From: Eledone cirrhosa | Taxonomy: Eukaryota; Mollusca; Cephalopoda; Octopoda; Eledonidae | Assembly (NCBI GenBank): GCA_964016885.1 | Contig: OZ024743.1 | Coordinates: 163,372,642 to 163,436,641, forward strand | Reading direction: 5' to 3' | Length of the DNA: 64,000 nucleotides | Shown here: positions 44,542 to 55,165 of the stretch, piece after piece | Numbering within the stretch: the stretch's first letter is position 1 | Layout of the letters: every line of letters begins with the position of its first letter | The notes under the pieces: model-generated | What the model was told of the DNA's origin: nothing | What the model saw: the letters and a program-made list of their open reading frames with translations, nothing else | Databases searched by the model: none | Translations under genes and position numbers: made by a program

Positions 44542-44978
44542 AGGCGGTGAGATGGTGGAATCGTTAGCACTGTGAGTATGGTGTGGTGTGCGGTGGCCGG
44601 AAGCTGGGGAGTGCTCGACCGGAAGGGCCAGCAGGTCGGCCTCTCTCTAGTGGTGATCAGGAATGTGGTGGACGCGAGTTTGGCAGCTCCCGGTGTTAAT
44701 CAGTTGGACGCACGTGGAAGAGGAGAAACCAGTGATGGGATTTAGTGGCACCTATGAAAAGCGGTAAGTGAGATAGCTTTTTCTAACCACAAGCACATCT
44801 GGCGAAATGCTTAGCGGTACTTCCGTTTTTACGTTCTGAGTTCAAATTCCGCCAATCTCAACTTTGCCTTTCATCCTTTTGGGGTCGATAAATGAAGAAC
44901 CAGTTGTGAACTGGGATCGATGTAATCGACAGGACCCTAAACCCCAAATTTCATGCCTTGTGCCTATAGTAGAAATGA
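44542..44978 (+). mobile_element. tRNA-derived SINE with internal insertion and target duplication
   Basis: Head 'ggcggtgagatggtggaatc' plus 'gttagcac', about 215 bp of foreign G-rich DNA (about 44570-44785), then 'ggcgaaatgcttagcggtac', box B 'gagttcaaattccgccaatc' and tail 'tgcctatagtagaaatg'. An 18-bp direct repeat (attataactggtgaaaat) flanks it at 44524-44541 and 44980-44997. This is the clearest insertion footprint in the window. Confidence 0.88.
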
Positions 44979-45004
44979 TTATAACTGGTGAAAATGATCT
45001 TTAT

Positions 45005-46281
45005 CTGACCAAAACGGGCGCGTGTTGCTCGAACCCGAGCAAATGTGTGAAGCTTTTCAGCAGCACTTTGCTGAACTGTTCGGGAGCAGCGGCGGGCCGG
45101 ATCGAGGTATGGACTTCAGTGCACACCTCGATGGACTGCCTTGGCTCTCGACGACCGCAGCACAGTGTTGCGAAAAGCCAATAACAACTGGTGAAATACG
45201 GGAAGCGATGGCTAACTGCACGAGGGGTAAATTGCCATGTTTGGATGGTCTGCCCTACGAGCTTTATGCCTTTATGCCAGACTTGTTCAGTGACCTCTTG
45301 GCAGACGTCTACTGCAACTGGCAGCAGAATGGGAGCATTCCCTGTTTTGTGAGCCGGGGAGCGGTGGCGCTGCTGAGTAAAGACCCGAACAAGGGGGATG
45401 TTATCGATAACTTCAGGCCCATAACCCTGCTAAACGCAGAGTTCAAGATTTTGGCCAAGGTGTTAGCAATGAGGTTGGCACTTGTCGTCAAGGGTCTGGT
45501 GGGAGAGGCGCAGACATGCACCATTCCGGACAGATCCATACACGACAACCTCCACCTCATGCGATACATCATAGAGAGGGTGGTTAAGGAACCTGGCACG
45601 GGTGGGAACCTGATCAACTTGGATCAATCCAAAGCATTCAATAGAGTCAACCATCGGTACCTGGCGGCGGTCCCCGGGCAGCCGGTTTTGGGCCTGTTTT
45701 CAGGGGTTGGATCGCTGCGATGTACAGCGACATCTGCTCAGTTGTGATGTTGAACGGTCACCTGTCACAGCCATTCAGCATCATGTGCTCGGTCCGCCAG
45801 GGTTGTCCCCTCTCGTCCCTCTTGTACGTATTGGCTCTCGAGCCGTTACTGCACAAACTGGGGGCGATGAGGCGTGTCCCACACGAACTAGGATGCAGGA
45901 AATCTGAGTCGGCTTATGCTGACGACGTCACCATGGTGGTGTCGAGCACCAGACATGTCCAGATGCTCGGCACCGCTCTCAAGGAATACGAAGCGGTGAC
46001 AGGAACAAAGATAAACCATGAAAAGTCAGTGGGCTTGCAGCTCAGCACCTGGAGAGGCAAGTCCATGCCATCCGCCAGCGTCGTGGGGGCATTGGACGGA
46101 CGGACCGGTTAAATTGCTCGGGGTCTGGTTTGGACTGGACCTCCAGATGGAGAAAAACTGGAGCGAGATGATGAGCAAAGTGGCTTCCCTCACCCAGAAA
46201 CGGGCCGAGAGAAAGCTGTCCCTGAAAGGCCTGGCGGAGGTGGCGAATGCGTACATCCGTCATCTGCTACCGCCTCACCGT
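45005..46281 (+). mobile_element. Nimb/Tx1-like LINE, copy 4, RT core
   Basis: Truncated at both ends. It starts in the linker (LLEPEQMCEAFQQHFAELFG), then LDGLPYELYAFMP, NFRPITLLNAEFKILAKVL and LINLDQSKAFNRVNHRYLAA, with D changed to N in the conserved FDR. Frame is lost near 45672. RT resumes at 45720 with SVRQGCPLSSLLYVL and AYADDVTMVV (YADD intact), shifts again near 46100 (VKLLGVWFGLDL), and stops abruptly at 46281. It preserves the N-terminal RT motifs missing in copy 2. Confidence 0.9.
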
Positions 46282-46568
46282 TTATTATTATTATTTGACA
46301 TTAATGGTAGTGCTGGCTCTGCAACACTACCAATCCAACATCTCCGACATCACCAACAAAACTTACCTACCAACACCATCAAAACATTATCACTAAACCC
46401 CAAACACAACCAAATAGCAGATAAAAGGCCTATCTTGAGATGTCACCTGGCTTTTAAATCAAAACCACTTTAAAACACATTATCAATGCCATTTAGATAA
46501 ACAAAAAATGTAAAGAGAAAAACATAGTACACAGCCATTAAATGTGACCCCCACCCCAATTTCCTTAC
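46282..46568. other. Unassigned intronic stretch
   Basis: Includes a short TTA run at 46283. No repeat or exon was recognised before the donor at 46563. Confidence 0.4.
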
Positions 46569-46618
46569 CTTTATTCTCCTCTCACTAAATTTATATCTTA
46601 AGGTTGGATAGGCATTTG
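46569..46618 (-). CDS. Small exon of the split minus-strand gene
   Basis: Minus-strand exon of 50 nt, entering in phase 1 and leaving in phase 0. The donor is strong (AATAAAG|GTAAGG) and the acceptor weak but usable (acctcaatag|CA). It encodes NAYPTLRYKFSERRIK after the joined alanine codon (G|CA). The phases fit the exons on both sides. Its Tyr/Arg-rich composition matches the next exon. An alternative acceptor within it (atataaatttag) would keep the same donor and frame but shorten it. Confidence 0.6.
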
Positions 46619-46676
46619 CTATTGAGGTTGTTTGTTTTATTATCATATTCTTTTTGTTATTATTATTATTATTATT

Positions 46677-46890
46677 AAGGGTAGGGAGATGGCAGAATTG
46701 GTAGAGCATTAGGCAACTTGCTTTTTGGCATTTGTTCCTACTCTTTACATTTTGAGTTCAGACCCTGCCAAAGTCAACTTTGCCTTTCATCCTTCTGAGG
46801 TTAATAAAATTAAAAATAACGTTAGTTTAATCAACTGTACCATTCCCTGAAATTTACTGGTCTTGTGCCTAAATGAAAAATTATCATTAT
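46677..46890 (+). mobile_element. tRNA-derived SINE, diverged
   Basis: 'gggagatggcagaattggta', 'gagttcagaccctgcca', 'actttgcctttcatcc' and end 'ttgtgcctaaatgaaaaatt'. Confidence 0.82.
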
Positions 46891-46892
46891 CA

Positions 46893-47066
46893 GTAATGCA
46901 TTGGGTAATTGCTGGCCTTGTGCCAAAAGTAGAAACAATTATTATTTTATCGATCCCTTACGGGGTCGATAAAATAAAGCACCAGCAACGTAATGGGTCA
47001 ATTTAATTGACTTTCCCCTCCCACCAAAAATTGCTGGCCTTGTGCCTATATAAGAAACCATTATTA
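46893..47066 (+). mobile_element. tRNA-derived SINE pieces, two joined 3' halves
   Basis: A short 3' end (46893-46946), then 'ttacggggtcgataaaataa' and the long-form 3' end to 47066. Confidence 0.82.
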
Positions 47067-47072
47067 TTACAG

Positions 47073-47258
47073 GTGGTAGTTTGGCAGTATCGGTAGAGGG
47101 TCGGACAACATGTTTTGTAGCACAGAGTTACGTCCCTTTCTGATCTGAGTTCAAATGCCGCCGAGGTTAACTTTGCCTTTCATCCTTACAGGGTCAATAA
47201 AATAAAGTACCAGTAATGCACAGGGGTAATTGCTGGCCTTGTGCCAAAAGTAGAAAAA

Positions 47259-47292
<34 letters not shown>
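47073..47292 (+). mobile_element. tRNA-derived SINE with (ATT)n tail
   Basis: Full-length: 'gtttggcagtatcggtagag', box B 'gagttcaaatgccgccgagg', 'gggtcaataaaataaagtac' and (ATT)n to 47292. Confidence 0.92.
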
Positions 47293-47295
<3 letters not shown>

Positions 47296-47711
47296 CTGGC
47301 AAAGGCAGTGGATTGTTGGCATTGTAGTTGTTTTAGTTATTTTGTTTACTTGCCACCCTACCACAGTGTATGCAGAACCAACAGTCATTTCTATTTCATT
47401 GGGATTTTGAAAGAACATGCATTAGCATGATTGAATGTATATTTTATTTTATTTCCTTGCTTGAACTTGAATTTTTGTGCATATGGATGCATGTGCATGA
47501 GTGTATGCATATGTGCATGTGTGTTCATGTGTGCATTTGTGTGTGTGGATGGTTCAGATGTATTAATGAATTTTATTTTAAAAATAGTTATTAAATTTAC
47601 TAGAAATAGCAGCCAAATCTGCCCTATAAATATCATCTTAAAGAAAGAACAATTCTGACAAAACAAAAAAAGAAAATACAAAACAAAGCAGGATGGTCAT
47701 AAGTGGATCAC

Positions 47712-47755
47712 CTTTGGCTGCTTGCTTGATTTGAACAACATCAACAACAATATCG
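47712..47755 (-). CDS. Micro-exon of the split minus-strand gene
   Basis: Minus-strand exon of 44 nt: acceptor gactaaattttccacag|C and donor AAAG|GTGATC. It enters in phase 2 (GG|C = Gly) and leaves in phase 1, encoding DIVVDVVQIKQAAK. Of the other two frames one hits a stop at once; the other is open but does not fit the flanking phases. Support comes mainly from the phase match with exons 53645-53748 and 46569-46618. Confidence 0.58.
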
Positions 47756-47822
47756 CTGTGGAAAATTTAGTCTAATTCTAAAATGATTTATAAAAGAATA
47801 TAATATTTAGTCTTGCTTTAAA

Positions 47823-47937
47823 ATAATAATTGTTTTTACTTTTGGCACAAGGCCAGCAATTATCCCAGTGTATTACTGGTACTTTATTTTATCGACCCTG
47901 TAAGGATGAAAGGCAAAGTTAACCTCGGCGGGACTTT
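47823..47937 (-). mobile_element. tRNA-derived SINE, head missing
   Basis: Tail, 'ttttatcgaccctgtaagga' and 'ttaacctcggcgggac'. Confidence 0.88.
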
Positions 47938-48139
47938 AAAATAATAATGGTTCATGTAAACACTATACTAAAGTTGAAGACTATACTAAACACTCTACTA
48001 AAGTTGAAGAAAATACTATACTAAAGTTGAATGAGATCCAACTACGTCAAAATCATGATCCTTCTCTCTGGAGCAGTGGTTCTCAAACATGTATGCCACA
48101 AACAGGGATGATACTACCATTAAGGACAACTAGGCAATC

Positions 48140-49460
48140 ATCTAGGGCACAGTTCTCAGGGAGGTATATTACTAAACCTTAACTCTTTTGATACCAACCT
48201 GGCCAAAACTGCTGCTGGTTCTAAGAAACAAAACCACCCATTTTTATGGGTTCCTATTTGAATTAAAATCTTCCAACATAATTTTATATAAAAACTATAT
48301 GTTAACTTACTAAGTAATGAAATAATTATTAATTTTAGTATATCCTTCAAAATTCTTCTTTAATTAACTGAAATAAAGTGCATTTCATAAGCGATATGGT
48401 TAAAAAATGTTAAGAAATCACAGTTTTATAAAAAAAAATATATAATTTAATTAAATGTAAAATAATTTCCTGCAATCAATACGTAAATCACTAAATATCT
48501 TTGTTGTACAGCAGTGTTATGGAAATATCCAAAGTGGGGAAAGGGATCACATGGTATTGTGACTTGTAATAGGATTTGGCATAAGTGTCAACTGTGTAGT
48601 AGAAAATGCAGGCTTAGTGTGGTCAGAGCAAGCAATGTCAAAAATTAGGATTGTCAGCTTGCTGATCAGTAAGTTGAAATTATTTTATTTGTGAGATTGG
48701 GGTGCACATCTGAGAGATGAGAGTACACATTGTTGAGCTAGCCTAGACATGGTTAAGTACTCAGTAAAATAATACAAATATATTTTTAAAATGTGTAAAT
48801 TAAAAAGTTTTCATAACTATGTTCCATTTATGAAATAAAAAAGTAATTTCTTAATAATAATCTGTAGTTTAAATTGTATATTTTATAGGTTAAAAAGTAA
48901 GAATACTTTTTTTTAAATACATTTAAAAAAATTTAACTCTCAACATATAATGATTTAGTGGGAAATATGTAAAGTTTGTTAATTCAAATGTTTATATTGT
49001 CTTTTCTGATTGACAGATCATTGTGAAAATCCACAGCATTAGAGAGTAAAGACTTTAACATTTAATATGTCATAGTGATGTTTTGTACTTTTCAAGAATG
49101 TTTTGCTAATGTGGTTTCATGCAGTCCAGTATGTTAAAAGTTAATGCAAAAAGTGTGACAAATTATTATTTGCTCAAAAAAACATCACAAAAGAGCAAAT
49201 TATATTTCAAAATGTGAAAATTACCAATTGATATTCGTAATTCACGAGAAAACATTTCATATGTAAATGATAGAATTTCTAATTACCAATCTGAATTAGA
49301 AAAAAAAAAAAAATCTTCTTAAGGAATTTGAACTATATACCTACCAGGGGACTATTTAGTGTGGGGACTACTGAAGATAAAATAGCAACTTAATATATTT
49401 TTCTATTTCTAATTATAATATTTTGAGAAAGAATCAAATTATTAGAGTTATTCAAGATGG
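48140..49460. other. Unassigned AT-rich stretch
   Basis: A hAT-like end ('gcagtggttctcaaacatg') at about 48074 lies just before it. No exon-like frame with splice sites was found on either strand by eye. Confidence 0.4.
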
Positions 49461-49462
49461 CA

Positions 49463-49565
49463 AATTAGCATTGCTGTTAGAATGTCTTGCAGTGTTTGTT
49501 ATGTTAAAATTCCACTGAAATCAACATTGTCTTTCATCATTCTGGGATCAATAAATAAAATTGTA
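49463..49565 (+). mobile_element. tRNA-derived SINE, old fragment
   Basis: 'gcaaattagcattgctgtta', 'tgtctttcatcattctggga' and 'tcaataaataaaattg' follow the SINE order with many changes. Confidence 0.55.
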
Positions 49566-49625
49566 TTATATACATATTTTTATTATCACCAAAAAATATC
49601 CTTATTACTTTTCTGTGAATATATA

Positions 49626-49760
49626 ATGCTTACAGAATGAAAATATAGACACAAATAATAAATACAATACATAATAAATACTTCTTACAGAATGAAAATA
49701 TAGACACAAATAATAAATACAATACATAATAAATACTTCTTACAGAATGAAAATATAAAG
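49626..49760. repeat. 55-bp tandem repeat, 2.4 copies
   Basis: 'tacagaatgaaaatatagac' starts at 49631 and 49686, and a variant starts at 49741. Confidence 0.92.
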
Positions 49761-49804
49761 ACATATAATAAAATATAATTAATTATTGCCAGGAACCTTA
49801 TAAA

Positions 49805-49930
49805 TATATAATTGTTTCTACTTTTGGCACAAGGCCAGCAATTACCCAGTTCATTACTGGTACTTTATTTTATCGATAAGGATGAAAGGTAAAGTTAACC
49901 TCGACGGGATTTGAACCCAGACCGCCTGGG
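49805..49930 (-). mobile_element. tRNA-derived SINE, head missing
   Basis: Tail, 'tttattttatcgataagga', and box B region 'gacgggatttgaacccagac'. Confidence 0.88.
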
Positions 49931-50028
49931 TGAAAGCCAGGAATCCTGAAAGATAACAAACAAACAAACAAACAAAACAAACCATCAATTCACCATCAAG
50001 TACGTCAATTGCTCACATACCATTAATG

Positions 50029-50450
50029 TCAGTGGAAATTTTTGAGGCAAGCCAACACGTTCACAACATTACCATGGGTGATGGTGAGGTTAAGGCACTG
50101 AAACAACCAGGCACCCTCACAGACATCACCTGACACCTCAGTTAGGCAAGCTGCTAACGATGAAAAGAACTTTGCTGTTAGCAGCCCAGCTCCACCAAAT
50201 GTCTCAAATGTCACAGGCCAGAAAAAATAGTTATTTGAGAGTTCCCAGTATTTTAGGATTTTATTCCATTCGGCAATGGAAGCAGTGATCCACACATTTA
50301 CCGCGGCATCCATGATGTGGGAGTGAGCAAAATAGTCACTGACTGTAGTGTCCCAGATGAGATATCACAGAGACAAAGGATAAGACCATCTGGTCTCTTT
50401 TGATCAATTCTGGATAATCCAGCCAGCTCCAGAACTGAGAGGGTATTTAC
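50029..50450 (-). mobile_element. Retroelement C-terminal module fragment
   Basis: Minus-strand frames give KRPDGLILC (50400), then after a shift WDTTVSDYFAHSHI and FWPVTFETFGGAG with LFQCLNLTITHGNVVNVL (50313-50029). This follows a block widespread in invertebrate genomes as an unnamed retroelement C-terminus (KRPDG...WD.T..D..A.SH...VAVET.G...LFQRLS.A...GN). I recognise the block but cannot assign the element family. Frame breaks show it is a relic. Confidence 0.6.
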
Positions 50451-50455
50451 CCATC

Positions 50456-50458
<3 letters not shown>

Positions 50459-50488
<30 letters not shown>
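50459..50488. repeat. (CA)n microsatellite
   Basis: About 15 CA units. Confidence 0.9.
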
Positions 50489-50490
<2 letters not shown>

Positions 50491-50736
50491 TGGCTGCAAG
50501 TTAATGGAATCACACTAGCTTATTATTTTACACTAAAACCAGTTTTTATTGGGTGAGTTTATGTAAGTGGCCAACAATGGGAGAAGCAATGTTTCTTGCT
50601 GTCCAGTTGCTTTGTAATTATCTCTTCTATATATTTTACCTTTTTCATACTATATAGATACATAGATGGAGATGAATAGAGAAAGATATAAATATATATA
50701 CACACACACACACACACATATATACATAGATACACG

Positions 50737-50766
<30 letters not shown>

Positions 50767-50769
<3 letters not shown>

Positions 50770-50919
50770 TTGAAAAAAGAAAAAGAATGACTTCACTTGT
50801 TCTAAACAATTTAATTTTATAATATTACAATTTTACAAAAGCAAAATTGTAAAATTGTAATATAAAATTAAATTGTGTAGAACTACAAGTGAAGTCATTC
50901 TTTTACTTTTTTCAAATAT
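50767..50919. mobile_element. MITE-like foldback, about 153 bp
   Basis: TATTTGAAAAAAGAAAAAGA at the left mirrors TCTTTTACTTTTTTCAAATA at the right. The arms continue through 'gacttcacttg' and 'ctaaacaatttaatttta' to the centre 'caattttacaaaagcaaaattg'. It lies in a TA-rich site. Confidence 0.88.
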
Positions 50920-51235
50920 ACCTAACTGTACCAAGGGTTTCACACATTTTCCAATATGTACACACACACACACACAAACACATACATATATATAAACATT
51001 CCATATATATATGTATATATATATGTATATATATGTGTGTGTGTATGTGTATGTATATATATGTATATATATATATATATATCTTTATCTATGTATCTCC
51101 ATCTATGTATTTATATAGTGTGAAAAAGGTAAACACTCACACACATAGGTATATATCAAAGGTTAGAAACTCAAAATAGTCCCTTACAATTAAATAGCTG
51201 AAAGAAAGAGGTTTTTCTGAGCCGTGTAATATATT

Positions 51236-51570
51236 ATCATCATTTTACGTCCGTGTTTCCCTGCTTGCAAGGGTGGGACGGGAACTGATTCTGGCTTGAT
51301 TTCTACAGCTGGATGCCCTTCCTAATACCAACCTCATTTACAGTGAGTGCTGGGTGCTTTCTTTTTGCCGTGGCACCTGCACGACCACTTTGCAGTGGAA
51401 TGATAGGGACCCCAGTCCCTATCATCTCATTTCTACAGCTGAGTAAACTGGAGCAATGTGAAATAAAGTGTCTTGCTCAAGGAAACAACACATCACCCGG
51501 TCTGAGAATTGAACTCACAACTTTTCGATTGCAAGGCCAATACTCTAACCATTAAGCCATGTGCCTCCAT
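51236..51570 (-). mobile_element. tRNA-derived SINE with RTE-LINE tail
   Basis: Near full-length partner of 37655-37990: head 'catggcttaatggttagagt' (box A region), box B 'gtgagttcaattctcagac', and 3' end 'cacggacgtaaaatgatgat'. Confidence 0.93.
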
Positions 51571-52600
51571 ATAATTGAATATAAAAGAGAGATAAACACA
51601 GATATAAACATACATGTGTTCAAATCGTAAGGAACCAAGATCGCTAGGGTGAAAAGGATACTAACTATTAATATGGTTTGCCAGACTCAATTTAAAACAA
51701 TAAATCAAGAAAAGGAATACAAACCTATATTGGGCAACTGCCGTAACACCCAGACAGCTTATGGTAGGCTGTTTTGCAATTTTAGCGAAGGAAATTACCA
51801 ATTCTTTGCTCTTCAGTGAGTGTAAAAATTAGTAATCCCTTCACTTCTAAGTATCTTAGAAGACTAAATAGTGTGCAAATATAAAATAACGCACATGGCA
51901 TCAGAACCTAGTGTGTCTCATAAACGTACGCTACTAAAAATATCACCAACAACCCCAAAAGCTTTCCCCAGCCCCGATTCTCTTGCAGAAACCAGAATAA
52001 TGCCTTCTTCAACAACAGTGTAACACACCCACAGTCGTCTATGAGGCTGAAGTTACATCCAATCAACTAAATCAACAGCAGGAGGTCAAAACATGTCTTG
52101 GTATGTCAGGGGGCTGGTTTAAAGAATGCTTCCTTAACCATCAGATAACCTTTAGACACTCTGATAAGTGATCGTCCACAAAGCTGGCAAGCCATGTATG
52201 GTCACTGAAGGATGCAGACGTGAATTTTCCCATTCAATAGAAAGTTCTCACCAAACCAAGGCCATACGGAAATGGAGCAGTGTCTTGTAAACTATGCATT
52301 GATGAAAGAGTGAATATCTTGCAGAGGTGACATAACAGTACTTGCCTTAACAGGAGAGCTGATTTTTTTAATTGCTGCCCCCATGCTGCGAAGTTTCTGT
52401 TACAGGAAGGTAAAAAAATAACCAGAAGTTTAACCTGGACTGTCCTACCAAAAGCGATTATTCTTCAAACGTTGTCCTCTACAGTAGTTTAATTGAGTTT
52501 TCTCCCCTAAATATCAACATCTGCCACGCAGAATCCAGCCAGCTCATATATACTTCTGTTCTCACTATAACCATACACAAGTTGAAGAATCCATTGGGTG
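51571..52600. other. Unassigned intronic stretch
   Basis: Of mixed composition without simple repeats. No frame above 60 codons and no recognised element. It may be an unlisted repeat family or unique intron DNA. Confidence 0.4.
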
Positions 52601-52638
52601 AAACACATGTCTTCAACTATGTTTGTTAAGTTGTTGTT

Positions 52639-52766
<128 letters not shown>

Positions 52767-52789
52767 CTCATATATATATATATAAGAAA

Positions 52790-53620
52790 CAAGTCACAGG
52801 AAACAAGCACCACCAAACTCTTGGAGGGCTCTGTAGAAACAGTAGACAGCTTCTGCTACCCAGGTGACCGAATTAGCAGCGGAGGTGGGTGTTCGGAAAG
52901 TACAATAACTAGGGTAGGAACGGAATGGAAGAAGTTCAGGGAGCTACTGCCACTGCTAGCTGCAAAAGGCTTTCCCCTCAAAAAGAAAGGCAGACTGTAT
53001 AATGCATGTATACGAACAGCAATGTTACATGGTAGTGAGATCTGGGCGCTGTAAGTGAAAGACTTGCGTAGATTAGAAAGAAACGAAGCCTGCATGCTCC
53101 GATGGATGTGGTGCAGGAGGCGGTTGCATTGGTATGGACATGTGATGCGTATGAAGGATGACAGCTGCATAAAAAGGTGCAGAGCACTAGAAGTCGATGG
53201 AAACGGCAGAGTGGGGTGACCCAAGAAAACCTGGGATGAGGTGATAAAAGCCGACCTTACTCAATTACACCTCTCAAAGGCGATGACACACGATCGTGAC
53301 CTCTGGCGTCACGCAGTAATACAGAAGACCCGACCCCCCACGGGTACAAGCCGAAGCTGAAGCATATAGACAATATGCCCCCACACCCTCCCACTGCAAA
53401 GTGGTCGTGGAGGTGCCACGGCAAAAAAGCACCCAGCACTCACTGTAAATGAGGTTGGTGTTAGGAAGGGCATCCAGCTGTAGAAATCAAGCCAGAATCA
53501 GTTCCCATATGAGCAAGGCTTGGTCAGCCGACCGGACACTGCCCACAACAAGACAACCCGTCTAACCCATGCTAGTGTGGAAGAACAGACGTAAAACGGT
53601 GATGATGATGATGATGATAT
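52790..53620 (+). mobile_element. RTE-type LINE, copy 5, 3' end
   Basis: Starts after the finger (GSVETVDSFCYPGDRISSGG), goes through LPLLAAKGFPLKKKGRLYNA and LHGSEIWAL, and has a deletion at 53109 joining MLRWMW to RRLHWYGHVM. It ends with the 3' UTR and (GATGAT)n at 53600-53619. The tail lies only about 25 bp from the donor site of the exon at 53645-53748. Confidence 0.92.
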
Positions 53621-53644
53621 ATAATTATCACCTTGTACATTTAC

Positions 53645-53748
53645 CCTGCCTCATTTGCTTGCTTCATTTGCTCACTCATATTCAACATTTGATAATGCCA
53701 ATCTTCTTGGTACGTGTTTTTGGTTAAATTCAATCCCTTTTGAGAATC
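53645..53748 (-). CDS. Hydrophilic exon with N-glycosylation sites, split minus-strand gene
   Basis: Minus-strand exon of 104 nt entering in phase 0 and leaving in phase 2. The acceptor is ctgcatattatcag|GAT and the donor GGCAGG|GTAAAT. It encodes DSQKGLNLTKNTYQEDWHYQ followed by MLNMSEQMKQANEAG, with sequons NLT and NMS. Its entry phase matches the end of exon 57032-57093, and its leftover GG is completed by the C of exon 47712-47755. I found this exon by first predicting that a 0-to-2 exon had to exist between those two, which is a modest independent test of the model. No known domain. Confidence 0.68.
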
Positions 53749-53975
53749 CTGATAATATGCAGGCATTTTGTGTATTGTGTAAATAATTATTAATTAGTTT
53801 TAACTGATTGATTCATTGTTTGCATATGCATGAAAACTTATCAGCTGTATAGAAACGATCCTAGATGTTAAAGATGGATTTAATTTTAAATCGTTGATTC
53901 TCTTCATTTAAAAAAATATATATGTATATGGGTAGATCACACTAAAAAGAAAAAAAATAATATATATATATATAT

Positions 53976-54591
53976 GGAATTAGGATTGGTGCTCTGAAAT
54001 AGCGATGTATACATGAATGTATGTATAGTATATTTGGCAATATAACGTATGTTTAATTAAACACATTTAGAAGACCATTCACTATAAGTTTTAAAGTAGT
54101 GACTACGTCACTTACTTATTTTCGGCGAAAGAAGGGAGAGAAGCTGCAGTCTGTTTCACGCTGGATGGCGTTCATCAGAACCATGATTCCGCCGAAAATT
54201 ATAGACGCTGGATTCTTATAGAATTCCAGTAATAATCAGGAGCTGATTATACAGAGCGATTACTGGTCCAGCTTATATATACACCATGTATTTCAGAGCA
54301 CCAATCCTAATTCCTAATTTTTGTTGGACCAGCAATCGCTCTGTATAATCAGCTCCTGATTATTACTGAAATTCTCTAAGAATCCAGCTTCTATAATTTT
54401 CGGCGGAAGTAGGGGGATGCGTGGTTCTGATGAACGCTGACCAGCGTGAAACAGACTGTCAGCCTCTCTCCCCTCTTTCGCCGAAAATAAGTAAGTGACA
54501 TAGTCACTACTTTAAAACTGATAGCGAATGGTCTTCTAAATGTTTTTAATTAAACATACGGTATATTGCCAAATATACTATACATACATTC
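53976..54591. mobile_element. Nested foldback element with A-B-A'-B' inverted repeats
   Basis: A: GGAATTAGGATTGGTGCTCT at 53976-54000, mirrored by A' at 54290-54314. B: about 257 bp at 54014-54270, mirrored by B' at 54325-54591 with a few percent mismatch and some small indels. The arms include 'ttcggcgaaagaa', 'gtttcacgctgg' and 'cgctctgtataatcagctcc'. The interleaved order means A-A' and B-B' stems exclude each other in part. No ORF. Confidence 0.9.
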
Positions 54592-54759
54592 ATATATATA
54601 TATATATATAAATATAGTGAAAAAAGTGTGAACGTTAGAAAACGTTCTATACAAATCACGTTATATAAGGAAAATGATAATAAAAAAAAGGGGTTCGAAA
54701 AGCGCACCTGGTATATATATATAAAAAAAAGGATCTTTATAACATGTACCAAAAATTGA

Positions 54760-55165
54760 TATTAGTGAAGCTTGCTTTCTCCATTCTAGGTTTTCAAAAC
54801 ATTTCTTATCAGGTTAAATTCCTGCATGCTGGTTTCTGATTACATGGTTTGTGTCACTTCTGTCCTTGCTAAAGTAAGGGATACAACTTTTTTTTTTGTT
54901 GTCGATTGTATATCATTTTTTTAAAATCCATGACAAGGGGGCATAACTCTACATTCCTTTAGTGTTGAAAAAGATTATTATGTTGTGAATTTAAACTTGG
55001 TTTGAATTTTCTGATAAACATTTTGTCTTTATTAATTCTATTTTGTTCTATGATTTCATAATTACATTGGTATAATGGGAAAACATCAAAGTTTGATAGC
55101 GTTTTTCCTCTGCATTCTTCTATATGTTTGCTTAGAGGGATCTTTCTAGTATTAGGCGTTCTGAT
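54760..55165 (-). mobile_element. Penelope-like GIY-YIG C-terminal fragment
   Basis: On the minus strand from 55165: HRQQIRTPNTRKIPLSKHIE, then FDVFPLYQCNYEIIEQNRIN, then MFIRKFKPSLN. This is the standard end of Penelope-like GIY-YIG nucleases. It lies head-to-head with the + strand fragment that starts at 55166. Confidence 0.75.

Noticed and set aside
47310..47410. Hydrophobic frame (QWIVGIVVVLVILFTCH) like a signal peptide
   Set aside because: It begins inside a SINE-derived stretch ('aaggcagtggattg'), has no splice or promoter context, and ends after 30 more residues.
49631..49760. Regular repeats that could suggest a CRISPR array
   Set aside because: The 55-bp units are direct tandem copies without spacers, in a eukaryotic sequence.
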